Positions 55,392-64,000 of a DNA stretch of 64,000 nucleotides are shown piece by piece. The notes beneath the pieces are model-generated. The model was given only the letters and a program-made list of their open reading frames with translations, made no database searches and was not told the origin of the DNA. Made by a program: the position numbers and the translations under genes. Source of the stretch: Qipengyuania intermedia (GTDB lineage Bacteria; Pseudomonadota; Alphaproteobacteria; Sphingomonadales; Sphingomonadaceae); assembly GCF_019711615.1 (NCBI RefSeq), contig NZ_JAIGNS010000002.1:1041501-1105500 (forward strand), written 5' to 3'. How positions within the stretch are numbered: the stretch's first letter is position 1; each line of letters starts with the position of its first letter.

Positions 55392-55877
55392 CTAAAGATC
55401 GCGAACCATCTGCAGATTGCACCGCGCATAGGGCGTGTGCCGCAATTCGTGAGCTTCGAGAGCCCTGAACCCTTTGCGCTGATAAAGGCGGGTAGCGGGC
55501 TCAAGGCGGGAATTCGTCTCCAGCCAGAGGGCATCGGCACGCCGGCCCTTGGCAATTTCGATGAGCCGGTCAAGAATAGCGGAACCCAGACCCTGTCCCT
55601 GTGCCGAAGGATCGGTCGCCATCTTCACGACCTCGAGCCATTTGCGCCCGTCTGACGGCACCTCGTGCGGGACGGCGAGAGCGCCGCAGCCGACAACGCG
55701 CCCTTCCAGTTCGGCAAGCACGATGGCTCCCCCAGGGTCGAGCAGGGAGGTGACCGGATTTTCCAGCTGGCGGCGGTCGCTTTCCTCGACGCCGAAATAT
55801 TCCTCGATCCAGCGCAGGTTGAGGGCCGCGAAGACAGCCTCGTCGCCCGACCTGAAATCCCTCACGAGAACGGTCAT
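55392..55877 (-). CDS. GNAT-family N-acetyltransferase
   Basis: The 161-residue protein has the GNAT fold with the acetyl-CoA loop DPSAQGQGLGSAILDRLIE and a C-terminal LYQRKGFRALE. It transfers acetyl groups to an unknown amine. Its start overlaps the stop of the HExxH protein gene as ATGA. Confidence 0.9.
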   Translation of the reverse strand: MTVLVRDFRSGDEAVFAALNLRWIEEYFGVEESDRRQLENPVTSLLDPGGAIVLAELEGRVVGCGALAVPHEVPSDGRKWLEVVKMATDPSAQGQGLGSAILDRLIEIAKGRRADALWLETNSRLEPATRLYQRKGFRALEAHELRHTPYARCNLQMVRDL

Positions 55878-56293
55878 CCATCTGCTCCGGGAAAATTGAC
55901 GAGCAGGTCGTAGGCGGATTTGTCGCCAACCCCAGCTATCCTCATGCCATTACGTAGCCAGAAAGCGTGTTTGACGATCTCGGCCTGCTGTTCGATGCCG
56001 TATCGTTCAAGCGCCCAGCCGGGCCTAAGCGAATAGTCGTATCGCGCCCAGGGCATGCGCCGGGTCACCAGATACCATTCGCCCCGCGTCTGGGTCTGCC
56101 ATACGTGGACCATCTCATGGATGAAGAGGCCTTGCCGCCGCAGGTCGGCTGCCGAAAAATCATCGCAATAGTTCTCGGACGCGGGATGGAAATGTAGGTG
56201 ACCCCTTGGTGCCATCGTGACCCGGCGAGGCTGGAAGGGAAACCATTTGCGCCGACGGATCGTGACGCGCGCATAGTCGATGACCGTCCCCAA
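55874..56293 (-). CDS. HExxH-motif protein (Vgr-related family), start uncertain
   Basis: The 139-residue protein contains HEMVHVWQTQTRGEW, an HExxH zinc-protease-like motif, and a well-conserved sphingomonad-type core (WARYDYSLRPGWALERYGIE). The only canonical start is a TTG at 56293. The same frame reads sensibly upstream (GGQRPLTAGEIALARSVL) back to the previous gene without an ATG, GTG or TTG. The true N-terminus may use a rare codon, or an indel has removed it. The function is unknown; a peptidase role is only suggested by the motif. Confidence 0.65.
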   Translation of the reverse strand: MGTVIDYARVTIRRRKWFPFQPRRVTMAPRGHLHFHPASENYCDDFSAADLRRQGLFIHEMVHVWQTQTRGEWYLVTRRMPWARYDYSLRPGWALERYGIEQQAEIVKHAFWLRNGMRIAGVGDKSAYDLLVNFPGADG

Positions 56294-56409
56294 AACGCTC
56301 CGCGCTAGCGCTATCTCTCCGGCCGTAAGAGGCCGCTGGCCGCCGATCTCGCAGGTTGCGGGAACGGCGGCATCATGGCTCTCTATGTCGAGTGTGTCGC
56401 GCGGATCGC

Positions 56410-56892
56410 TCAGCGCTCGTCCCCAGCAGCCTGTATCGGAACGGTGAAGGTGGCCGATTTGCCGCCCGCAACGGTGAGGGTCATGGCGGTTTCGCTACCC
56501 GCGACGAGATCGGGCGAGAGGTCGAACACCATGACATGGAGGCCGCCCGGCTCGAACTTCAGGGTAGCTCCGGCCTGCACCGCCTGCGGACCGGTTTCAC
56601 TCATCTCCATATTGCCATTCATCTCGATCGTGCCGTGGACCTCGGTCTTGCCGGCACCGTCGACCTCGGCCTTACGAACAGCAACGCCGCGATCGCCATT
56701 GTTGACGAGATCGAAATAGATTGCGGCGGGATTTCCGGCGACCGCCGGCAGGACCATGCGCGCGTTCTCGACCGTCAGCCCTGCCGCATCGCTCGTGGCG
56801 GAGGACTGCGCTTCTTCTTCCGCGCCTCCACAGGCGGCGAGTGCAAGGCTGGAGCCCGCAAGCAGGGCTGCGGCGAAAACGGGTTTGATCAT
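56410..56892 (-). CDS. Periplasmic PCu(A)C-type copper chaperone lipoprotein
   Basis: PCu(A)C proteins deliver Cu(I) to cytochrome oxidase. The 160-residue protein has a lipoprotein signal ending LALAAC (about residue 20). The copper site has His in KTEVHGTIEMNGNMEM with methionines, and HVM in GGLHVMVFDL, matching the family pattern. It is divergent from dnaK. No Sco or cytochrome oxidase gene is in the window. Confidence 0.9.
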   Translation of the reverse strand: MIKPVFAAALLAGSSLALAACGGAEEEAQSSATSDAAGLTVENARMVLPAVAGNPAAIYFDLVNNGDRGVAVRKAEVDGAGKTEVHGTIEMNGNMEMSETGPQAVQAGATLKFEPGGLHVMVFDLSPDLVAGSETAMTLTVAGGKSATFTVPIQAAGDER

Positions 56893-56942
56893 TGTGGAAA
56901 TTCCCTCCTGTTGATGGCGCAAAAAACTAGCGGGGGACCTCC

Positions 56943-56970
56943 CTTGTGCCAAGAAAAACCGCACCTATAT
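56943..56970 (+). promoter_or_regulatory. RpoH heat-shock promoter of dnaK
   Basis: CTTG (56943-56946), exactly 17 bases, then CCTATAT (56964-56970) matches the alphaproteobacterial RpoH consensus CTTG-N17-CYTATNT. Transcription would start near 56978, leaving a leader of about 94 bases. No CIRCE element is visible. Confidence 0.7.
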
Positions 56971-57071
56971 CGCTCGGGTAACACACCACTCGAATGAGCC
57001 GCCGACCGGTTCCGCCTCTCGTGGGGGACCAGAAGTGCGGTGTCCAACAATGTGAAACTTATGGGGAAACC

Positions 57072-58997
<1,926 letters not shown>

Positions 58998-59017
58998 GGC
59001 TCCTGATGAAAACCCCG

Positions 59018-59050
59018 ACCGCCATCGGTGCGAAATGCGCCGGTGGCGGT
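59018..59050 (+). terminator. Intercistronic hairpin between dnaK and dnaJ (attenuator)
   Basis: ACCGCCATCGGTGC (59018-59031) pairs with GCGCCGGTGGCGGT (59037-59050), 13 of 14 positions including a G-U pair, around GAAAT. AAAACC and GGATTTT extend the stem, and a short T-run follows. It could reduce dnaJ expression relative to dnaK. Confidence 0.6.
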
Positions 59051-59075
59051 TGGATTTTCAGCAGGCGGGATCATC

Positions 59076-60203
59076 ATGTCAGCTACTGAAATCGACTTTT
59101 ACGAATTACTCGGCGTCAGCCGGGATGCGGATGGCGCGACGATCAAGTCCGCTTATCGCAAGCTCGCGATGAAGCACCATCCGGACCGCAATCCCGGGTG
59201 CGCCGAGAGCGAGAACACATTCAAGGCGGTCAGCGCCGCTTATGAATGCCTCAAGGACCCGCAGAAACGCGCAGCCTACGACCGCTTCGGTCACGAGGCC
59301 TTCACGCAGGGAATGCAGGGCGGGGGCGGCCACGGCCACCCGGGCGCCGACTTCGGCGATATCGGCGATATCTTCGAGACCATTTTCGGCAGCGCCTTCG
59401 GTGGCGGTGGCCGGGCGCAGCCGCGGCGCGGGGCAGACCTGCGCTACGACATGGAGGTCACTCTCGAAGAGGCTTTCGACGGTAAATCGACCGAGATCGA
59501 AATCGAAGTCAGCCGTTCGTGCGAGACTTGTCACGGCAGCGGCGCGACGCCGGGCACGCAGAAGCGGACCTGCAATTTGTGCTCTGGGCAGGGGAAGGTC
59601 CGTGCAAAGCAGGGCTTCTTCGTCGTCGAACGGCCCTGTCCCAACTGCCACGGCGATGGCGAGATCATCACCAGTCCCTGCAGGGATTGTCGCGGCGAAG
59701 GTCAGGTCGACGTTCCGCAAAAGATCGAGATCGACATCCCCCCGGGCGTCGATACCGGCACGCGCATCCGCCTCTCGGGCAAGGGCGAGGCCGGTCCGCG
59801 CGGCGCGGCACCGGGCGATCTCTACATCTTCGTCCATGTAAAGCAGCATCCGATCTTCGTGCGCGAAGGAACGACGCTGGCGACGCGGGTGCCGATCAGC
59901 TTTACGAAGGCTGCTCTTGGCGGTTCGATCGATATTCCCGGCCTGGATGGCGAGGAAATCACGCTCGAAATTCCCGCCGGTATCCAGTCCGGCAGGCAGC
60001 TGCGTCAGCGCGGCGCGGGGATGCCCATCCTCCAGGGGCGCGGTCGCGGAGACATGGTGGTGGAAATCGCCGTCGAAACCCCGACCAAGTTGAGCAAGCA
60101 ACAGCGCGAAATTCTTGAGCAATTCCGCGAAACAGAGACCGGTGACGAATGCCCCGAAAGCCGGGGTTTCTTCAACAAGATCAAGGAAGTGTTCGGCGGT
60201 TAG
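59076..60203 (+). CDS. dnaJ: Co-chaperone DnaJ (Hsp40)
   Basis: DnaJ delivers substrates to DnaK and stimulates its ATPase. The 375-residue protein has the J-domain with HPD at 35-37, a Gly-rich linker (GGGGHGHPGADFGDIG), and four zinc-finger repeats (CETCHGSG, CNLCSGQG, CPNCHGDG, CRDCRGEG). The C-terminal substrate domains end RGFFNKIKEVFGG. MSATEIDFYELLGVSRDA at 59076 is the real start. Confidence 0.98.
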   Translation: MSATEIDFYELLGVSRDADGATIKSAYRKLAMKHHPDRNPGCAESENTFKAVSAAYECLKDPQKRAAYDRFGHEAFTQGMQGGGGHGHPGADFGDIGDIFETIFGSAFGGGGRAQPRRGADLRYDMEVTLEEAFDGKSTEIEIEVSRSCETCHGSGATPGTQKRTCNLCSGQGKVRAKQGFFVVERPCPNCHGDGEIITSPCRDCRGEGQVDVPQKIEIDIPPGVDTGTRIRLSGKGEAGPRGAAPGDLYIFVHVKQHPIFVREGTTLATRVPISFTKAALGGSIDIPGLDGEEITLEIPAGIQSGRQLRQRGAGMPILQGRGRGDMVVEIAVETPTKLSKQQREILEQFRETETGDECPESRGFFNKIKEVFGG

Positions 60204-62515
60204 ACCAAGCGTTCGAGGACTTCGGACCGTATCTGATCGAGGAGGCCGCGGGCACATCGCCCTGCGGCCTCTTCTTCGTCCAGAATGGCGAGAAAAGCCT
60301 TCTTCTTGAAACTCCTGACCACCAGCTCGCCGGGAGCATGGTCTACGGTCGAGCACACGAGATCGATCATCCGCTCCGCCCCATGCAGGCGCCCCCACAG
60401 GTAATCGTTTTCGCGATAGGACCGGCTGAAGAACGCACCGAAATTGTAGAACTCGATCCCGCGCAATGTGGCCCGTGTTCCGCCCTCGCGGATGCTGCGC
60501 GCATCATCGGGACTGATGCGGTCCACCTTCACCGGATCGAATTCCGTGAAGCCTTCGTTGCGCAGCAGCGGCAATGTGGCGACGTCGTAGAACGGGAAAC
60601 CGAGATAGGCGAACAGCATCCGCCGCTTCAGATTGGCAGGCATGGCTTGCAACGCCTCCGCCAGCATCTCCTCCGCCTTGTCGTCGGTATCGATCAGCAG
60701 GCGCTTGCTTTCGATGGTGTCGAGCACCGTGCCCGGATCGCCCAACACGCTCTGCGCCACGTCGTGGAAATCATCGCCAAGCGAGGCGAGGCCTTCTTTC
60801 TCGAAATATAGCGAGAGAATGGAATAGATCGCATCCCGCCCGTGTTCCAGAGCGTCGTCGGAAATCTCCGGATCGGCTTCCCAATCGCGCGCCAGCCTGC
60901 GGGCGAGCAGACGCAAACGCCTGATGCGAAAGCCGATATCGTGTTCGCGGAAGAACCCGATCGCTTCGCTGGTCGCTCCGCCGTTTCCGCTCGACAACGT
61001 CGTGAGCCCGCGGCGCAGCAATTCCTCGCGGAGGACTTCCTCGACCGCAAGATGGTCGGGCAAGTGAAGCGAAGGCGCCGCATCATACGCAAGCTTAGCC
61101 AGCCGCGAGACTATGCCGCTGAGTTTTGCCTGCGCGTAGGAATGGAAGGCGTAGCCCGCCTGCTCCGCCGCGGCTTGCTGCGCTTTCTGGCGCCAGGCTT
61201 TCAGGCGTTTGGGCGTTGGCCTGTCGAGGAAGAGCGTGCGTCCGAACAGCCGCTCGACCGTCGCGTCGACTTCGGGACGCAGCGCGGCGACGATCCGCTG
61301 CAATCGCTCAGCCTCGCGGCTCTGTTCGTCCAATTGTTCGAGGTTGTCCCGAATGGGCTGTTCGCGCGGGATCGTGGAAAGCGAACCGAAGATGGCCGAA
61401 AAGAACCCGACATCGCGCGACGCACGATCATCGCGCGAACCAAACCTGTCGGGGCGCGGATCGACATAGACGAAGCGGCGGTCGACCTCTCTCTGGGCCG
61501 GTCTTCCGCGGAGCGCTGCCATAGCCCCGCCGAAAGGCTTGTTCACCAGTACCGAGCCATCGATCAGCGACACCGTATCGGTATCGCCGCGCATCACATG
61601 GATCGGCATGATGGTGTCGAGAAATTCCCCGCGGCTAGCCCAATCGCGGCCACTGTCCTTCGCCAGCCGGTCGATCTCTTCGACCTTGAGGGGCGGAAAG
61701 GCGCCGGGAAAGCTGGCCGTGGCACGCGCGGCAAAGACCAGCTCCAACGGATTGGCGAGATCTTTCCCGCCAGTGCCGGGCACCCTGCTGCGCATCGAGA
61801 TAGGCAGGCGGTGTTCGGTATCCTCAACCACCGGCGGACTGTTTAGGCGAAGCAGCTCCAGATAGCCGTGAAAATCGGTCGTCGTGACGAACAGGTCGAG
61901 CGGATGGCCCGGAGGTAGCAAGGGAGCCTCGATAGGCGCATCGGCCATGGCGCTGAAGGCGCGCTCGAGCAGTTTCGAGAACCCTAGGCCGGAAAAGGGG
62001 GGCTCGAACCACCTCCCACGGATCAGGTGCGATACCTTGCGTCTTACTTCCGCCCGCGTTTCCGGCGCGACTTCTTCGGCAATTTCGGTGCCCGGACGGC
62101 TGAGTATGAAGGTCGCGAGCGGCTGCGCCCAGAACTTGCCTCCTCGCCATCGCAGACGCGCATCGGGATCGGTCAGCTCATCCACATCGGCGACCTCGAG
62201 CCAGAGGTCGGTCAGCGGTTCGAGGCTTTGCCCGGAATGAATGGCCTGCGCGAGGAAGACGGCGTTGATCCCACCCGCGCTCGCACCGCTCATGATGTCC
62301 GGAATGATACGCAGGCGGAGTTCGTGATCCTCCTCGATCGCAGCGAGCATCTCGCGATAGACCGCATCGACACCGGATGAAGAAGGTGCGCCCGAATGAT
62401 AATCGCGACTGGCCCGCGCGAGGTGCCACAATTCGCGTGTGACCCCGTGCATGTAGACCGCCAGGCTGACCCCGCCGTAGCAGACAAGCGCGATCCGAAG
62501 TTCTTTTTGCCGCAT
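60200..62515 (-). CDS. Patatin-like phospholipase domain protein (DUF3376 type)
   Basis: The 771-residue protein has a patatin domain with oxyanion segment CYGGVSLAVYMHG, the nucleophile Ser in GASAGGINAVFL and the catalytic Asp in LIDGSVLVNKPFGGA. A long C-terminal DUF3376-type region (about 330-771) follows. It is a predicted lipid acyl hydrolase; the substrate is unknown. MRQKELRIAL at 62515 is the start; the frame upstream lacks similarity. It overlaps the dnaJ end convergently and is divergent from radA. Confidence 0.88.
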   Translation of the reverse strand: MRQKELRIALVCYGGVSLAVYMHGVTRELWHLARASRDYHSGAPSSSGVDAVYREMLAAIEEDHELRLRIIPDIMSGASAGGINAVFLAQAIHSGQSLEPLTDLWLEVADVDELTDPDARLRWRGGKFWAQPLATFILSRPGTEIAEEVAPETRAEVRRKVSHLIRGRWFEPPFSGLGFSKLLERAFSAMADAPIEAPLLPPGHPLDLFVTTTDFHGYLELLRLNSPPVVEDTEHRLPISMRSRVPGTGGKDLANPLELVFAARATASFPGAFPPLKVEEIDRLAKDSGRDWASRGEFLDTIMPIHVMRGDTDTVSLIDGSVLVNKPFGGAMAALRGRPAQREVDRRFVYVDPRPDRFGSRDDRASRDVGFFSAIFGSLSTIPREQPIRDNLEQLDEQSREAERLQRIVAALRPEVDATVERLFGRTLFLDRPTPKRLKAWRQKAQQAAAEQAGYAFHSYAQAKLSGIVSRLAKLAYDAAPSLHLPDHLAVEEVLREELLRRGLTTLSSGNGGATSEAIGFFREHDIGFRIRRLRLLARRLARDWEADPEISDDALEHGRDAIYSILSLYFEKEGLASLGDDFHDVAQSVLGDPGTVLDTIESKRLLIDTDDKAEEMLAEALQAMPANLKRRMLFAYLGFPFYDVATLPLLRNEGFTEFDPVKVDRISPDDARSIREGGTRATLRGIEFYNFGAFFSRSYRENDYLWGRLHGAERMIDLVCSTVDHAPGELVVRSFKKKAFLAILDEEEAAGRCARGLLDQIRSEVLERLV

Positions 62516-62587
62516 CGCCGATGCTTGTGCACACTCGACGTCGCATTGGCAATTGCGTTCCGCAAATGTTCCGTCTAGCCAACCCAC

Positions 62588-63955
62588 ATGGCCAAACCGA
62601 AGAAACGTTATGTCTGTCAGGCTTGTGGCGGTGTTTCGCACCGCTGGCAGGGGCAGTGCGCCGACTGCGCGGAATGGAACACGCTGGTCGAAGATGCGCC
62701 GGCTACAGTGTTCTCCCTGAAGCATGACCTGTCGAGCGGGGGCAGGGCCGTCGAATTCGTGGATCTCGACAAGCCGGGCGAAATGCCGGTGCGGCAAAAG
62801 ACGGGGCTTGCCGAATTCGACCGTGCCCTAGGCGGCGGCCTCGTTCCGGGCAGCGCGATTCTGATGGGCGGCGATCCCGGTATCGGCAAGTCGACACTGC
62901 TGTTGCAGGCCGCGGCCAAGGTGGCGCGGGAAGGGCACGGCGTCGTCTACGTCAGCGGCGAGGAAGCGGCAGGCCAGGTGCGTATGCGTGCGGCTCGCCT
63001 TGGCCTCTCCGATGCGCCGGTCAAACTCGCGGCGGCGACCGGTGTGCGCGACATCCTGACCACTCTCGGGACGATGGAGCCGCCGAAGTTCCTCGTGATC
63101 GATTCCATCCAGACCATGCACTCCGACACGATCGAGGGTGCGCCGGGCACGGTCAGCCAGGTGCGTGGCTGTGCCTTCGAATTGATCCGCTACGCCAAGG
63201 AAAACGGTGTCGCGCTGGTGTTGGTCGGCCATGTGACCAAGGACGGTAACATCGCTGGCCCCCGTGTGCTGGAACACATGGTCGATGTGGTGATGAGCTT
63301 CGAAGGCGAGCGCAGCCACCAGTACCGCATCCTGCGTGCGCTCAAGAACCGCTTCGGCGCAGTCGACGAGATCGGCGTGTTCGCCATGGCGGGGGAAGGC
63401 TTGGAAGAGGTCGAGAACCCTTCGATGCTGTTCCTTTCCGGCCGCGACCAGCAGATGGCCGGAAGCGCGGTTTTCCCGGCGATGGAAGGGACACGGCCCG
63501 TCCTCGTCGAAATCCAGGCCCTGATCGTGCGGCTCCAATCGGGTGCAACGCCCCGCCGTGCGGTAGTAGGCTGGGACAGTGGCCGCCTCGCCATGCTGCT
63601 GGCCGTGCTGGAATCGCGCTGCGGTCTCAATTTCAGTTCCGCCGAAGTCTATCTCAACGTGGCGGGGGGTTATCGCCTGTCGGATCCCGCCGCAGACCTT
63701 GCCGTTGCAGCAGCCCTGGTAAGCGCGCTTGCGGACAAGCCCTTGCCCGACCGCAGCGTGTGGCTCGGGGAAGTGAGCCTTTCGGGCGAGGTGCGCCCCG
63801 TTGCCCATGGCGGTATCCGCATGCGCGAAGCAGCCAAGCTCGGATTCAAGGCCGGTTTCGGCCCAGCCGATGAAAAGACCGCTTCGTCAGACTTGGATTA
63901 CAAGGGTTTGGGACAACTCGCCAACCTCGTTGACCGGGTCATGGCGACGCAATAA
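62588..63955 (+). CDS. radA: DNA repair protein RadA
   Basis: RadA is a DnaB-like/RecA-like helicase that promotes branch migration in recombination. The 455-residue protein has a zinc finger (CQACGG and CADCAEW), Walker A GGDPGIGKST, the RadA motif KNRFGAVDEIGVF and a C-terminal Lon-protease-like domain. All elements are intact. It is followed after 14 bp by a new start, probably cvpA. Confidence 0.97.
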   Translation: MAKPKKRYVCQACGGVSHRWQGQCADCAEWNTLVEDAPATVFSLKHDLSSGGRAVEFVDLDKPGEMPVRQKTGLAEFDRALGGGLVPGSAILMGGDPGIGKSTLLLQAAAKVAREGHGVVYVSGEEAAGQVRMRAARLGLSDAPVKLAAATGVRDILTTLGTMEPPKFLVIDSIQTMHSDTIEGAPGTVSQVRGCAFELIRYAKENGVALVLVGHVTKDGNIAGPRVLEHMVDVVMSFEGERSHQYRILRALKNRFGAVDEIGVFAMAGEGLEEVENPSMLFLSGRDQQMAGSAVFPAMEGTRPVLVEIQALIVRLQSGATPRRAVVGWDSGRLAMLLAVLESRCGLNFSSAEVYLNVAGGYRLSDPAADLAVAAALVSALADKPLPDRSVWLGEVSLSGEVRPVAHGGIRMREAAKLGFKAGFGPADEKTASSDLDYKGLGQLANLVDRVMATQ

Positions 63956-63969
63956 ACCGATTGCCGTCT

Positions 63970-64000
63970 ATGACGGGATTTGACTACATCGTTCTGCTCA
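63970..64000 (+). CDS. Probable CvpA family protein, only first 10 codons visible
   Basis: The ATG at 63970 begins MTGFDYIVLL, which matches the N-terminus usual for alphaproteobacterial CvpA membrane proteins. radA-cvpA-purF is a common order in the group. Only ten codons are in the window, so the call rests on context. Confidence 0.55.
   Translation, partial: MTGFDYIVLL

Overview
The window is GC-rich, densely packed chromosomal DNA from an alphaproteobacterium. It most resembles the Erythrobacteraceae/Sphingomonadales. The gene neighbourhoods that suggest this are mreBCD-mrdA, rph-rdgB facing hrcA-grpE, an LpoA-like gene facing rsmI-yraN-gshB, and radA followed by a cvpA-like start. Family choices such as the DOMON-like protein, the PEP-CTERM cargo protein and the DUF1206 and DUF1343 proteins fit as well. 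This placement is inference from gene content and is not phylogenetic. No rRNA, tRNA, CRISPR array, prophage or insertion sequence was found.

Layout. 1-3.6 kb (minus): the cell-shape operon mreB-mreC-mreD-mrdA (mrdA runs off the left edge), read away from mutL and a small lipoprotein gene (3.8-6.1 kb, plus). 6.1-10.6 kb (minus): a MaoC hydratase, a glutaredoxin-MauE-like membrane fusion behind a strong CsoR/CstR-type palindrome, DUF1206, a phosphodiesterase lipoprotein and ychF. 10.7-17.5 kb: a TPR lipoprotein converging on a PEP-CTERM protein, then pth, a Tat-signal SDR, rplY and two tandem TraB/GumN proteins. 17.7-23.5 kb (plus): glyQ-glyS and ppdK. 23.5-28.7 kb: a methyltransferase, comF broken by an in-frame stop, an unusually structured 345-bp intergenic stretch, hisI, a MerR regulator with an acyl-CoA dehydrogenase, and a PAS protein. 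28.8-34.9 kb: cysK translationally coupled to an MFS exporter, a PilZ protein, tyrS, a DOMON-like protein coupled to a NamZ-like DUF1343 protein, and a small secreted protein. 34.9-40.3 kb: a VWA protein and its expected MoxR ATPase partner, separated by an opposing cytosolic chemoreceptor; then an alpha/beta hydrolase-OsmC fusion and a small membrane protein. 40.3-47.8 kb: parE, the PBP-activator/rsmI/yraN/gshB cluster, xerC and hemW. 47.8-57 kb: a CAP protein, rdgB-rph, hrcA-grpE, a DUF885 peptidase, an indoleamine 2,3-dioxygenase-like enzyme, GNAT, an HExxH protein and a PCu(A)C copper chaperone. 57-64 kb: dnaK-dnaJ, a patatin-like protein, radA and the start of a probable cvpA.

Working together. 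The mre/mrd block with the LpoA-like lipoprotein and NamZ-like protein concerns wall growth and turnover. hrcA-grpE and dnaK-dnaJ form the Hsp70 system, and both units have RpoH-like promoters with the same spacing. mutL, radA, xerC, parE and yraN are genome maintenance. glyQS, tyrS, pth, rplY, rsmI and rph serve translation and RNA processing.

The region is mostly housekeeping and I do not see an obvious new defence or mobile system. The most interesting signals are the structured intergenic segment after comF, the comF nonsense codon, and the palindrome occupying the promoter spacer of the glutaredoxin fusion.
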